NCBI GenBank assembly: GCA_036377595.1
Contig: DASUYB010000093.1
Location: 1 to 56,697 of the forward strand
DNA length: 56,697 nucleotides
Direction of reading: 5' to 3'
Source of the DNA: Longimicrobium sp.
GTDB lineage: Bacteria; Gemmatimonadota; Gemmatimonadetes; Longimicrobiales; Longimicrobiaceae
The notes below the pieces were generated by a model. That model saw only the letters and a list, made by a program, of their open reading frames with translations, had not been told where the DNA came from and made no database searches. The translations under genes were made by a program, and so were the position numbers. Positions 34,823-42,496 of the stretch are shown here, one piece after another; the first letter of the stretch is position 1; each line of letters begins with the position of its first letter.

Positions 34823-35527
34823 ATGGAGGTGCTTCTCTTCGGAGCCACCGGCATGCTGGGGCAGGGCACCCTGCGCGAGTGCCTGCTGGACCCCGGCGTA
34901 GCCCGCGTGGTCACCGTCGGCCGCCGCGCGACGGGGCAGCAGCACCCGAAGCTGCGGGAGATCGTGGTGCCGGACGTCTCCGACCTCTCGTCCGTCTCCG
35001 CGGAGCTCGCCGGGTTCGATGCGTGCTTCTTCTCGCTCGGCGTCTCCGCGGCGGGGATGACGGAGGAGCGCTACTCGGCGCTGACGTACGACCTGACGCT
35101 CTCCGTCGCGCGCACGCTGCTGCCGCTGAACCCGGCGATGACCTTCATCTACGTCTCGGGGATGGGCACCGACAGCACCGGCCGGGGACGGGTGATGTGG
35201 GCGCGGGTGAAGGGCCGCACGGAGAACGCGCTGCTGGCGATGGGGTTCCGAGCCGCCTGGATGTTCCGCCCCGGCGCGGTGATCCCGATGCACGGCATCA
35301 CCTCGAGCACCCGCTGGTACCGCGCCGTCTACGCGGTCACGAAGCCGCTCTTCCTGCTGGCGAAGGCGCTCTTCCCCCGTTCGGTCGTCACCACCGAGCA
35401 GTTCGGCCGCGCCATGCTCGCCGTCGCCCGCAGCGGCTATCCCACGCCGATCCTGGAAGCCCGCGACATCGCCGCCGTGGCGTCCGGGCCGGGAGTGGCG
35501 AGTCCCACCGACTCGACGCGGCACTGA
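34823..35527 (+). CDS. NAD(P)-binding Rossmann-fold protein
   Basis: The 234-residue protein begins VLLFGATGMLGQGTLRECLL, the Rossmann glycine motif of atypical short-chain dehydrogenases or NmrA/HTATIP2-like epimerases. A FFSLGVSAAGMTEERYSAL segment and YVSGMGTDSTGRG follow in the positions of the active site. It probably is an oxidoreductase or redox sensor. GGAGG precedes ATG 34823. The substrate is unknown. The gap to the next gene holds a family A repeat. Confidence 0.85.
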   Translation: MEVLLFGATGMLGQGTLRECLLDPGVARVVTVGRRATGQQHPKLREIVVPDVSDLSSVSAELAGFDACFFSLGVSAAGMTEERYSALTYDLTLSVARTLLPLNPAMTFIYVSGMGTDSTGRGRVMWARVKGRTENALLAMGFRAAWMFRPGAVIPMHGITSSTRWYRAVYAVTKPLFLLAKALFPRSVVTTEQFGRAMLAVARSGYPTPILEARDIAAVASGPGVASPTDSTRH

Positions 35528-35600
35528 TCCCGCTGTCGCTATCCCGCGAACCTGAAGCTACTCGGATTCCGGCGGGGGGCGTGTTGCCGAACCCTCCCAA

Positions 35601-35793
35601 TGTCATCCTGAGGAAGGCGCTGCGCCGAACGTTCGTCCGCACCAGCCATGGGCGCCGACCGAAGGATCTTCTCGCGGCTGCGGACAGGCTTGCCCCTTCG
35701 AGCGGATATCCGGCCCCCTCCATGCAAGATCCTTCGGGCGCGCGAGGATCCGAGTGAACGCGGGTTCCGTGTGCCGCGCCCTCAGGATGACAT
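35601..35793. repeat. Family A palindromic repeat
   Basis: Arms TGTCATCCTGAGG and CCTCAGGATGACA, inner arms CGAAGGATCTTC and CAAGATCCTTCG. It fills most of the gap 35528-35853, which otherwise shows nothing. Confidence 0.8.
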
Positions 35794-35853
35794 CGCAGGG
35801 TTTTCCCGCAGGTTCAGCAACGCCCTCTCAGCTCTCGGAGCGATTGCCCGGCG

Positions 35854-37680
35854 TCACGGTCGGATGGCGGGGATGATCTCGTTGCCTACGAGCTCCTGGC
35901 CCCAGCGCCCCCAGATCCCGCCCTGCCCGTAGTTCGCGCCGGTGAACACCACCACCATCTCCACCTCGGGGATCACCAGCAGCACCTGCCCGCCGTTGCC
36001 GGTGGCCGCGTAGCCGCGGTACGTCCGGCCGCCGGCGGTCAGCGCCGACATGTGCCAGCCGTAGCCGTCCGATCCCAGGCCGTAATAGTTGCCGAACTCC
36101 TCGGGCGCGATCCCCGTGGTCGCCGGCGAGATCTCGGCGTGCGGCGCGGTGGAGACGCGCACCCAGGCGGAGTCGACGATCCGCCGGCCGTGCCACACGC
36201 CGCCGTCCAGGTAGGCCTGCCCCACCTTCAGCAGGTCGCGCGGACGCACGAAGGCGCCGCCGCCAAGGTAGCCCTCGCCGGTCGGCATCAGGTTCCAGGA
36301 GTAGCGCCCGAACCCCAGCGGGCGGGCCACGGTGCGGTCGAACAGCTCGGGGAGCCACTCGCCCGTCCCGGCCGTCAGCGCCGCGCCCAGCAGGTTGGAG
36401 TTGGCGGAGCAGTAGGCGTAGCGGACGCCGGGCTCGAATGCCATCGGCAGGTCCAGCGTGTACTTCCACCAGTCCGGCTGCGCCTGCTGGGCCTGCATCG
36501 TCTCCTCCTTGCCGGGCGAGGCGTCGTCGTTGTCGTTGCACGCCAGCCCCGTCGTGTGCGTCATCAGGTGGGCGAGGGTGATCCGCGCCTTGCGGGGGTC
36601 CGGGTTGGCGAACGGGCCCCTGCTGGCCAGCAGCTCGTACACGCGCGTCCCGGGCGACAGCCGGGCGCCCTCCCGCATCGCCGCGCCCAGCATCACCGAG
36701 CCGAAGGTCTTGCCGGCGGAGCGCATGTCGTGCGGCGTCTCGCGGTCGTAGCCGTAGAAGTACTCCTCCAGCACCAGCTTGCCGCGCCGCGCCACCAGGA
36801 ACGAGTGCATGAGCACGGGCCGGCGCGAGGACGGGTCGGAGTCGATCACCCGCCGTACCGCGCGCGCGAGCGCCGCCTCGTCGATCCCCACCCCGCTCCC
36901 GCGCGCCGTCGCCCACCCGTCGCCGGTCTCGGGAGGGCGGCGGTAGACGTACGGCGGCTCGCCGGGCGGCCGCGGGAAGAAGGCGGCGGCCTGCGCGGGC
37001 GCGCGGCGGACGAGCTCGAGCTCGCGATCCAGGTCGGGCCAGGAGATGCGGAGCCGGTCCGGGCCGGCCTGCGCGGCGGCCAGGCGGATCTCGGGGCGCG
37101 TGGTGTCGGGGCGGGCGGTGAAGCGCACCGAATCGCCCCCGCGGCTCACGCGGAACTGCGACACGCCGCCCCGCGAGTTGGCTTCCGGGTTCCGGAACGC
37201 GCCGACGAGCGATCCGTCGGGCCCGCGGAAGATCCGCAGGTACAGCGTGAAGCGGTGTGGGAGCGGCCGCACCGTGCCGCGCCAAACGCCGTCGCGGACG
37301 CGGCGCAGCAGCAGCGGTGTGGACATGGGCTGGCCCGAGCCGCCGGGATCGGCCTGGTCCAGCGGCTGCAGCCAGAACCCGGCGATCGCGCGGCCGCCGT
37401 CCGCCAGCGCGCCCCGGAACCCGCCGCGGCGGGCGAAGGTGAGCCGCACGCTGTCGCCCGCCGCCGGTGACCGGGCCTCGGCGCCGGCGAGGGCGGCGCG
37501 CCAGCCGGCGCCCTCGCGCGTGACCGTGATCTCCCCCGCCAGCGGAGGGCTGAACGCCGCCTCGCCCACCCAGATCCCCACCAGCGAGTCGGCCGCCGGT
37601 GACTGCGCCGGCAGACGCAGCGGCGCCAGCGCGATGCCGAGGAACGCCGCGAATGCAAGCCGCAGGAAAGTCGTCGTCAT
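35854..37680 (-). CDS. Secreted serine hydrolase (class C beta-lactamase-like)
   Basis: The 608-residue protein has a signal peptide (about residues 1-26, ending LPAQS). Residues 30-230 form an unknown accessory domain. Residues about 265-605 hold the beta-lactamase/penicillin-binding-protein fold. The catalytic S321-A-G-K324 lies in RSAGKTFGS and a Y-C-S motif at 423-425; the third KTG-like motif falls near TGNGGQ. It probably is an exported esterase or peptidase rather than a resistance enzyme, as the accessory domain and the size suggest. It is divergent from the SRPBCC gene at 37995. Confidence 0.9.
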   Translation of the reverse strand: MTTTFLRLAFAAFLGIALAPLRLPAQSPAADSLVGIWVGEAAFSPPLAGEITVTREGAGWRAALAGAEARSPAAGDSVRLTFARRGGFRGALADGGRAIAGFWLQPLDQADPGGSGQPMSTPLLLRRVRDGVWRGTVRPLPHRFTLYLRIFRGPDGSLVGAFRNPEANSRGGVSQFRVSRGGDSVRFTARPDTTRPEIRLAAAQAGPDRLRISWPDLDRELELVRRAPAQAAAFFPRPPGEPPYVYRRPPETGDGWATARGSGVGIDEAALARAVRRVIDSDPSSRRPVLMHSFLVARRGKLVLEEYFYGYDRETPHDMRSAGKTFGSVMLGAAMREGARLSPGTRVYELLASRGPFANPDPRKARITLAHLMTHTTGLACNDNDDASPGKEETMQAQQAQPDWWKYTLDLPMAFEPGVRYAYCSANSNLLGAALTAGTGEWLPELFDRTVARPLGFGRYSWNLMPTGEGYLGGGAFVRPRDLLKVGQAYLDGGVWHGRRIVDSAWVRVSTAPHAEISPATTGIAPEEFGNYYGLGSDGYGWHMSALTAGGRTYRGYAATGNGGQVLLVIPEVEMVVVFTGANYGQGGIWGRWGQELVGNEIIPAIRP

Positions 37681-37994
37681 GGCGTACCGGCCTTCTGTCA
37701 CAGTTGGAATTTGTGTGGAATTTCCGGTGGGTGGCGGATGGGCGTGGCGCTCGTCCGGCTCCTGTGTGCCGCGAGCGGGAGGGAAGGTTGTGTGCGAGGA
37801 TCGAGGTGCGACGCCGGTGCGCGGGAGAAACGGAGCGGCCGCGGGGCAGGGAAGCCAGCGGCCGCCGTTCTCTCGTCTCCATCCCGTGCACCGAGCGACT
37901 CCTGGCTGCGAGATCCTTGCGGAACGACGCTCCCTCGCGCTTTGTACACGTGTTCCCGCCGCTCGCGCCACACCTCACCGCTTTGCGAGGAACC
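37681..37994. other. Divergent intergenic region
   Basis: This gap must hold the promoters of the minus-strand hydrolase and the plus-strand SRPBCC gene. A direct repeat GGAATTT-N4-GGAATTT lies at about 37710-37727. No gene is seen. A GCGAGG ribosome site ends it. Confidence 0.4.
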
Positions 37995-38543
37995 ATGCTC
38001 CTGACCATCCTCGTCGTCCTGGTGATCGCGATTGCCGCGCTGCTCGCCTTCGCCTCGACCCGGCCCGACCACTTCGAGGTCCAGCGCTCCGCCACGATCG
38101 CCGCACCCGCCGAGCGCATCTTCCCGTACCTGGACGACTTCCACCGCTGGATCGAATGGTCGCCCTGGGAGAAGCTCGACCCGGAGCTGAAGCGCACCTT
38201 CTCGGGCGCCGAGCGCGGGACGGGCGCCGTCTACGCGTGGGAGGGGAACAAGAAGGTGGGGCAGGGGCGGATGGAGATCGTGGAGAGCGACGCGCCGCGG
38301 CGGCTGCGGATCAAGCTCGACTTCATCAAGCCGTTCGAGGCGCACAACACCACCGTGTTCGCGCTGGCGCCCGCCGGCGGCGGCACGCGGGTCGACTGGA
38401 CGATGCTCGCCATCAACACCTTCCCCGGCAAGGTGATGAGCGTCTTCATGAACATGGACCGCATGATCGGCCGCGACTTCGAGCGCGGCCTGGCGAACCT
38501 GAAGGCCGTCGCCGAAGCCGAGCCCGCGCCGCAGCCGGCGTGA
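37995..38543 (+). CDS. Membrane-anchored SRPBCC protein
   Basis: The 182-residue protein has one N-terminal membrane helix (residues 2-20) and a full SRPBCC domain: FEVQRSATIAAPAERIFPYLDDFHRWIEWSPW then LDFIKPFEAHNTTVFALAPAGG and the closing helix MNMDRMIGRDFERGLANLKAVAE. It binds an unknown hydrophobic ligand near the membrane. The hairpin at 38585 terminates it. The 3' half and terminator are duplicated at 40037-40332. Confidence 0.9.
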   Translation: MLLTILVVLVIAIAALLAFASTRPDHFEVQRSATIAAPAERIFPYLDDFHRWIEWSPWEKLDPELKRTFSGAERGTGAVYAWEGNKKVGQGRMEIVESDAPRRLRIKLDFIKPFEAHNTTVFALAPAGGGTRVDWTMLAINTFPGKVMSVFMNMDRMIGRDFERGLANLKAVAEAEPAPQPA

Positions 38544-38584
38544 CGCATCGCTGGCACCAGGCGCACGCACACGCGAGGCACACC

Positions 38585-38616
38585 GGCGGCCGCGGGGCAG
38601 GGAGCCCGCGGCCGCC
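38585..38616 (+). terminator. Terminator of the SRPBCC gene
   Basis: GGCGGCCGCGGG pairs with CCCGCGGCCGCC around an 8-base loop and is followed by GTTCTCG. A near-identical copy is at 40301-40332. Confidence 0.7.
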
Positions 38617-38799
38617 GTTCTCGCGCTTACGCCGCCGGCCGCCGCGCCACCTCGAGCTTCCCCGGCAAGATGGCGAGCGGAGAAGTTCGCCTTCCGGTGC
38701 ACCGGAGGCTACGTTGCGAAGGACAGGTGGCCCCGGCGCGGAAACCGGCTCGCCGTTCACCGGCCCGGCGCTGAGCAGCCTTCCACCCGGGGAGCTCCG

Positions 38800-40278
38800 A
38801 TGGATCTTCGCCACGCCCTCCCGGCCGCCGCGGTCTGCGCGGCCACCCTGCTGGCGGATTGCACGCCCCTCGGCACCCGCGGCGCGGAAAGCCGGCACGT
38901 CGCCCCGGCGGTCGAGCGGGGCGAAGGCCTCGTCCTCCAGGCCGGCGAAGGCGAGCGCCGGGTCCGCCGCCCGCGGCCGGGCTTTCCCTCCGCCCAGACG
39001 ACACCCTTCATCCTGAAGGTAGATGCGCGCAACGGCGCTTCGCCGGACCTCGTGATGGGGTACGACGAGATCGCGCCGGGCCAGGCCATCGAGCCCTCCC
39101 GCCACCGGGTCGCCGACGAGATCGTCTTCGTGCACCGCGGCAGCGGCGTGGCCCGGCTCGGCGACCGGGAATCGCCCGTGACCGCGGGGGCCACCGTCTA
39201 CGTGCCGCGCAACACGCGCGTCAGCCTGCGCAACACGGGCGCGGAGCCGCTGGCCGTCGTCTTCATGTTCTCGAAGCCGGGGTTCGAGCGGCTCATGCGC
39301 GAGAGCTCCGTGCCCGAGGGCGAGGCCGCCCCCGCGCTCCTGGCCGGAGAGGAGGCGCGGATCCAGGCGCGGAACCGCTGGCACACCATCGCCGACGGCT
39401 CCGGTTCCAGCCCGGGCGGGTCGAGGAGCGGCGGGCTCATCCTGCAGCCGGGGGAAGGTGAGCGCCGGGTCCGCCGTCCGCGCTCGGGCTCGGCGGCGGC
39501 GCACCTGACCACGCCGTTCATCCTGAAGGTGGACCGGCGCAACGGCGGCTCGCGCGAGCTGGTGATGGGATACGAGGACATCGCGCCGGGCGATGCCATC
39601 CCGCCGCACCGGCACCTGCACGCGGACGAGATCATCTTCGTGCACCGGGGGAGCGGCGTGGCCGGCCTTGGCACCCGGCAGACGGCCGTGGGCACCGGCG
39701 CGACCGTCTACATCCCGCGCGACACGCGGATCACCCTGCGGAACACCGGCTCCGTGCCGCTGGGCATCGTGTTCGTCTTCTCCCGGCCGGGCTTCGAGGA
39801 GCTGATGCGGGCGAACTCCGTGCTCGAGGGGCAGCCCGCGGCCCCGCTCTCACCCCGGGAGCAAGCGCGGATCCGCGCGCGAAACCGCTGGCATACCGTC
39901 TACGGAGCAGCCGTAGCCGGAGATGCTGCGCTTTCGGTGCCGGCGTTTGCTCTGCGCGGATGGCGTGGCCGGCGGTGCGGCGGACGCGAAGCGGCCGGCG
40001 CGGATCTGCTCCGCGCCGGCCGCGCTTTCGGGGAAGGACTTCATCAAGCCGTTCGAGGCGCACAACACCACCGTGTTCGCGCTGGCGCCCGCCGGCGGCG
40101 GCACGCGGGTCAACTGGACGATGCTCGCCACCAACACCTTTCCCAGCAAGGTGATGAGCGTCTTCATGAACATGGACCGCCTGATCGGCCGCGACTTCGA
40201 GCGCGGGCTGGCGAACCTCAAGGCCGTGGCCGAAGCCGAGCCCGCGCCGCAGCCGGCGTGAGAGTGCACGATGGGTAG
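38800..40278 (+). CDS. Double-cupin protein with probable run-on tail
   Basis: The frame encodes 492 residues. After a putative lipoprotein-like leader (LLADC at about residue 17-21), two homologous cupin modules follow at about 45-200 and 210-365. The first has RHRVADEIVFVHRGSG, the second HRHLHADEIIFVHRGSG, with the histidine and glutamate metal ligands complete in the second only. The remaining 125 residues from about position 368 are arginine-rich, cross a strong hairpin (39991-40023) and then run antisense to frame through a duplicated SRPBCC fragment. The true gene probably ends near 39915, where a one-base shift would reach a TAG. The GGAG site precedes ATG 38800. Confidence 0.75.
   Translation: MDLRHALPAAAVCAATLLADCTPLGTRGAESRHVAPAVERGEGLVLQAGEGERRVRRPRPGFPSAQTTPFILKVDARNGASPDLVMGYDEIAPGQAIEPSRHRVADEIVFVHRGSGVARLGDRESPVTAGATVYVPRNTRVSLRNTGAEPLAVVFMFSKPGFERLMRESSVPEGEAAPALLAGEEARIQARNRWHTIADGSGSSPGGSRSGGLILQPGEGERRVRRPRSGSAAAHLTTPFILKVDRRNGGSRELVMGYEDIAPGDAIPPHRHLHADEIIFVHRGSGVAGLGTRQTAVGTGATVYIPRDTRITLRNTGSVPLGIVFVFSRPGFEELMRANSVLEGQPAAPLSPREQARIRARNRWHTVYGAAVAGDAALSVPAFALRGWRGRRCGGREAAGADLLRAGRAFGEGLHQAVRGAQHHRVRAGARRRRHAGQLDDARHQHLSQQGDERLHEHGPPDRPRLRARAGEPQGRGRSRARAAAGVRVHDG
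39991..40023 (+). terminator. Hairpin inside the tail of the cupin frame
   Basis: A 14-bp perfect stem (39991-40004 with 40010-40023) with a 5-base loop is followed by GCTTTCG. It looks like the original terminator of the cupin gene, which argues that coding stopped before it. Confidence 0.65.
40037..40261 (+). pseudogene. 3' fragment of a duplicated SRPBCC gene
   Basis: The 74 codons DFIKPFEAHNTT through PAPQPA match residues 109-182 of the SRPBCC protein at 37995-38543 with only a few changes. There is no start or N-terminal half. The fragment is in a different frame from the cupin sequence. It is the dead end of a tandem duplication. Confidence 0.85.
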
Positions 40279-40300
40279 GCGCTTCACGCGCGGATACGCC

Positions 40301-40332
40301 GGCGGCCGCGGGGCAGGGAGCCCGCGGCCGCC
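40301..40332 (+). terminator. Duplicate terminator hairpin
   Basis: GGCGGCCGCGGG pairs with CCCGCGGCCGCC, identical to the stem at 38585. It is followed by GTCTTTGTCTT. It lies 10 bp from the stop of the small minus-strand gene and can serve both strands. Confidence 0.65.
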
Positions 40333-40342
40333 GTCTTTGTCT

Positions 40343-40516
40343 TCACGCTGCCAGCCGTCGCACCACCTCAGCTGCGCCCTTCTTGTACACGGTAATGCAC
40401 ACCAGCTCATCCGCAGGGTCCCGCACCTCCCAGTATCGGCTGTGGCGCTGCTTAATGATGCTGTAGCCAGCGGGCTTCGGTGCGTCGGGCGTCGCGGTCG
40501 TCTGCTTGGCGGCCAT
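40343..40516 (-). CDS. Conserved 57-residue protein
   Basis: ATG 40516 follows a GGAGG ribosome site (7-base spacing). The product, MAAKQTTATPDAPKPAGYSI and onward, contains HSRYWEVRDPADELVCITVYKKGAAEVVRRL. This short beta-beta-helix pattern is common in small uncharacterised proteins of mobile and accessory DNA. It has no signal or membrane segment. It lies just outside the low-GC defence region and is separated from the SRPBCC fragment by a bidirectional hairpin. The function is unknown. Confidence 0.75.
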   Translation of the reverse strand: MAAKQTTATPDAPKPAGYSIIKQRHSRYWEVRDPADELVCITVYKKGAAEVVRRLAA

Positions 40517-40655
40517 TGTGCACCTCCAGTGGGCTTAACCCTCGGCGCTAAGCAGGGCTAGCTTCGGTGAAGCGGGCGGCCTTTGGGTCGTTTCGCGGTG
40601 GGCTGGCCGGTACTTCTTCGCGGGAGATCGGCCAGCCTTGCTTTTTGCCCTGTTG

Positions 40656-40673
40656 GTATATAATGTAATATAC
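40656..40673. promoter_or_regulatory. Palindromic operator/promoter of the HTH gene
   Basis: GTATAT-AATGTA-ATATAC is a perfect inverted repeat. It contains a TATAAT -10 box (40659-40664) 46 bp upstream of ATG 40710. A further half-site ATATAC is at 40697. Binding by the adjacent small HTH protein is inferred. Confidence 0.55.
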
Positions 40674-40709
40674 TTCTGCGTCCAAGTCAATGAACACATA
40701 TACCAAGCC

Positions 40710-40934
40710 ATGGATTTCAAAACCGCGACGGACCGCGTGGCGGGCTGCATCAGCCACGCCGAGATCGCAGAGGCCGCCGGCGTTTCCGTGCAGACGATCC
40801 GCCAGGCGCGGCTCGATCCGTCCGCGCCAGGGCATCGGCCGCCGCCTAGCCACTGGATGGATGTCTTGGCAGGCCTTCTTCGGCAGCGCGCAAACGAACT
40901 ATGCGCGTTTGCGGATCAGTTGCAGAACCGATAG
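40710..40934 (+). CDS. Small helix-turn-helix regulator
   Basis: The 74-residue protein is little more than an HTH (CISHAEIAEAAGVSVQTIRQARLD) followed by a helical tail (HWMDVLAGLLRQRANELCAFADQL). It is a likely repressor or controller. It sits 107 bp ahead of hsdM on the same strand and behind a palindromic promoter. By analogy with controller proteins of restriction systems it may delay or limit expression of the operon. Its GC is intermediate between the flanking chromosome and the defence genes. Confidence 0.75.
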   Translation: MDFKTATDRVAGCISHAEIAEAAGVSVQTIRQARLDPSAPGHRPPPSHWMDVLAGLLRQRANELCAFADQLQNR

Positions 40935-41041
40935 TCTGTCGCGTCGCTTTCAGGAACCCGGTCCTTCCCCGCAGATCCGCCTAGTGTGGATCTGCGTTAT
41001 CGTGTTTAGCCAACGAGAATTCGACAACACAGCTGGGAGAA

Positions 41042-42496
41042 ATGGCGAGCAACTCAGATCTGGTCCAGCAACTCTGGGGCTTGTGTAACATCCTTCGGGA
41101 TGACGGGATCACATATCACCAGTATGTGAATGAACTGTCATATTTGCTTTTTTTAAAGATGGCGCACGAAACCGGGGCAGATGCCGAACTTCCGCGGGGG
41201 TTTGGCTGGACCGATCTAGCCGGACGCACTGGAGCGGATCAGTTCGACTTTTATCGCAAGCAGCTGGTTACGCTCGGGACGGACGAAAATCCACAGATAC
41301 GAGCCATTTTCGCGAACCCAACCTCTCTTCTCCGGCAACCAAGTAGTTTGAATATTTTGGTGGCGAAGATCGATGAATTCGACTGGTATCGCGCGCGTCA
41401 GGAAGGTCTTGGCGATCTTTACGAGGGGTTGTTGCAAAAAAATGCGAGCGAGAAGAAGAGTGGGGCTGGCCAGTATTTCACGCCTCGACCGCTCATCGAC
41501 TGTATGGTTGCGGTGATGAAGCCCTCGGTGGACGATGTGATTCAGGACCCAGCAGCTGGCACGGGTGGGTTTCTCGTCGCAGCACAAAGGTACATACTCG
41601 AGAATGGACGCCCAGAGACGTGGACTCGTGACCAACGGCAGAAGTTTGAGGAGGGGACGTTTTTCGGGATGGAGCACGTGCAGGATACGCACCGTCTCGC
41701 ATTGATGAACTTGATGCTGCATGGAATACAATCGAGACCGGACGGCGCCGGCATCCGTTTGGGGGACACTCTCAGTCCGGTAGGCGCTGCACTGCCGCGG
41801 GCCACCTTGTTCCTTACGAATCCGCCATTCGGAACCAAGAGTGGCGGAGGAGTTCCAACTCGTAAGGATTTGCCGTTTCCTACGAGCAACAAACAATTTT
41901 GTTTTCTCCAACATATTTACCTTGGGCTTATGCCCGGAGGGCGGGCAGCTGTTGTCCTTCCTGACAACGTCCTATTCGAGGGCAATATTGGTAAACAAAT
42001 TCGTGTAGACTTGATGAACAAATGCAATCTCCACACGATCCTGCGGCTGCCCACAGGGATCTTCTATGCTCAAGGTGTTAACACCAATGTACTCTTCTTT
42101 ACACGCGGGAGTTCAGAGATAGCTAACACACAAAAAGTGTGGGTTTACGATCTAAGGACCGGAATGCCGCAGTATGGTAAGAGAAAACAACTTATCCGCG
42201 CGGCGTTTAACCGCTTCGAAGAAGAATTCGGTGATGATCCTTGGGGATCGTCTGACGCCCTGGCGCTCCGCAGGGAATCAACGGACGGCGGCCCTTTTCG
42301 CTGTTACAGCCGGGAAGAGATTGCTGCGCGGAATGAAAGTCTTGATCTTAGTTGGAGCCGGGGAAACACCCGTGACGTAGACATAATTGATCGAGATCCA
42401 GTGGAACTCGCGCACGAAGCTCTGGAAGAACTCGAGTGTGCAATGGAACACCTTCGCGGGATCCTTGGTGCTCTCGGTGAGGAGGATGAGCAGTGA
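41042..42496 (+). CDS. hsdM: Type I DNA adenine methyltransferase subunit
   Basis: HsdM transfers methyl groups to adenine in a site chosen by HsdS. The 484-residue protein has the N-terminal helical domain (LWGLCNILRDDGITYHQYVNE), motif X (GQYFTPRP, 143-150), the SAM-binding motif I DPAAGTGGF (169-177), and the catalytic motif IV NPPFG (260-264). All are intact. GGGAGAA precedes ATG 41042. It overlaps hsdS by 4 bp. The base composition is far more AT-rich than the flanking chromosome, a sign of transfer. Confidence 0.97.
   Translation: MASNSDLVQQLWGLCNILRDDGITYHQYVNELSYLLFLKMAHETGADAELPRGFGWTDLAGRTGADQFDFYRKQLVTLGTDENPQIRAIFANPTSLLRQPSSLNILVAKIDEFDWYRARQEGLGDLYEGLLQKNASEKKSGAGQYFTPRPLIDCMVAVMKPSVDDVIQDPAAGTGGFLVAAQRYILENGRPETWTRDQRQKFEEGTFFGMEHVQDTHRLALMNLMLHGIQSRPDGAGIRLGDTLSPVGAALPRATLFLTNPPFGTKSGGGVPTRKDLPFPTSNKQFCFLQHIYLGLMPGGRAAVVLPDNVLFEGNIGKQIRVDLMNKCNLHTILRLPTGIFYAQGVNTNVLFFTRGSSEIANTQKVWVYDLRTGMPQYGKRKQLIRAAFNRFEEEFGDDPWGSSDALALRRESTDGGPFRCYSREEIAARNESLDLSWSRGNTRDVDIIDRDPVELAHEALEELECAMEHLRGILGALGEEDEQ

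Larger units (their letters stand above)
40037..40332 (+). repeat. Long direct repeat of 38319-38616
   Basis: The two segments, each about 300 bp, are nearly identical, from the SRPBCC gene's second half through its terminator hairpin. They flank the double-cupin gene as direct repeats 1.7 kb apart. Recombination between them would delete the cupin gene. Confidence 0.85.

Noticed and set aside
35854-37680. Beta-lactamase as antibiotic resistance gene
   Set aside because: The catalytic motif fits the broad serine hydrolase family. The large N-terminal domain and motif details do not fit known resistance enzymes.
40548-40853. Minus-strand frame over the HTH gene
   Set aside because: It crosses the palindromic promoter and has no motif; the plus-strand HTH pattern is clear.
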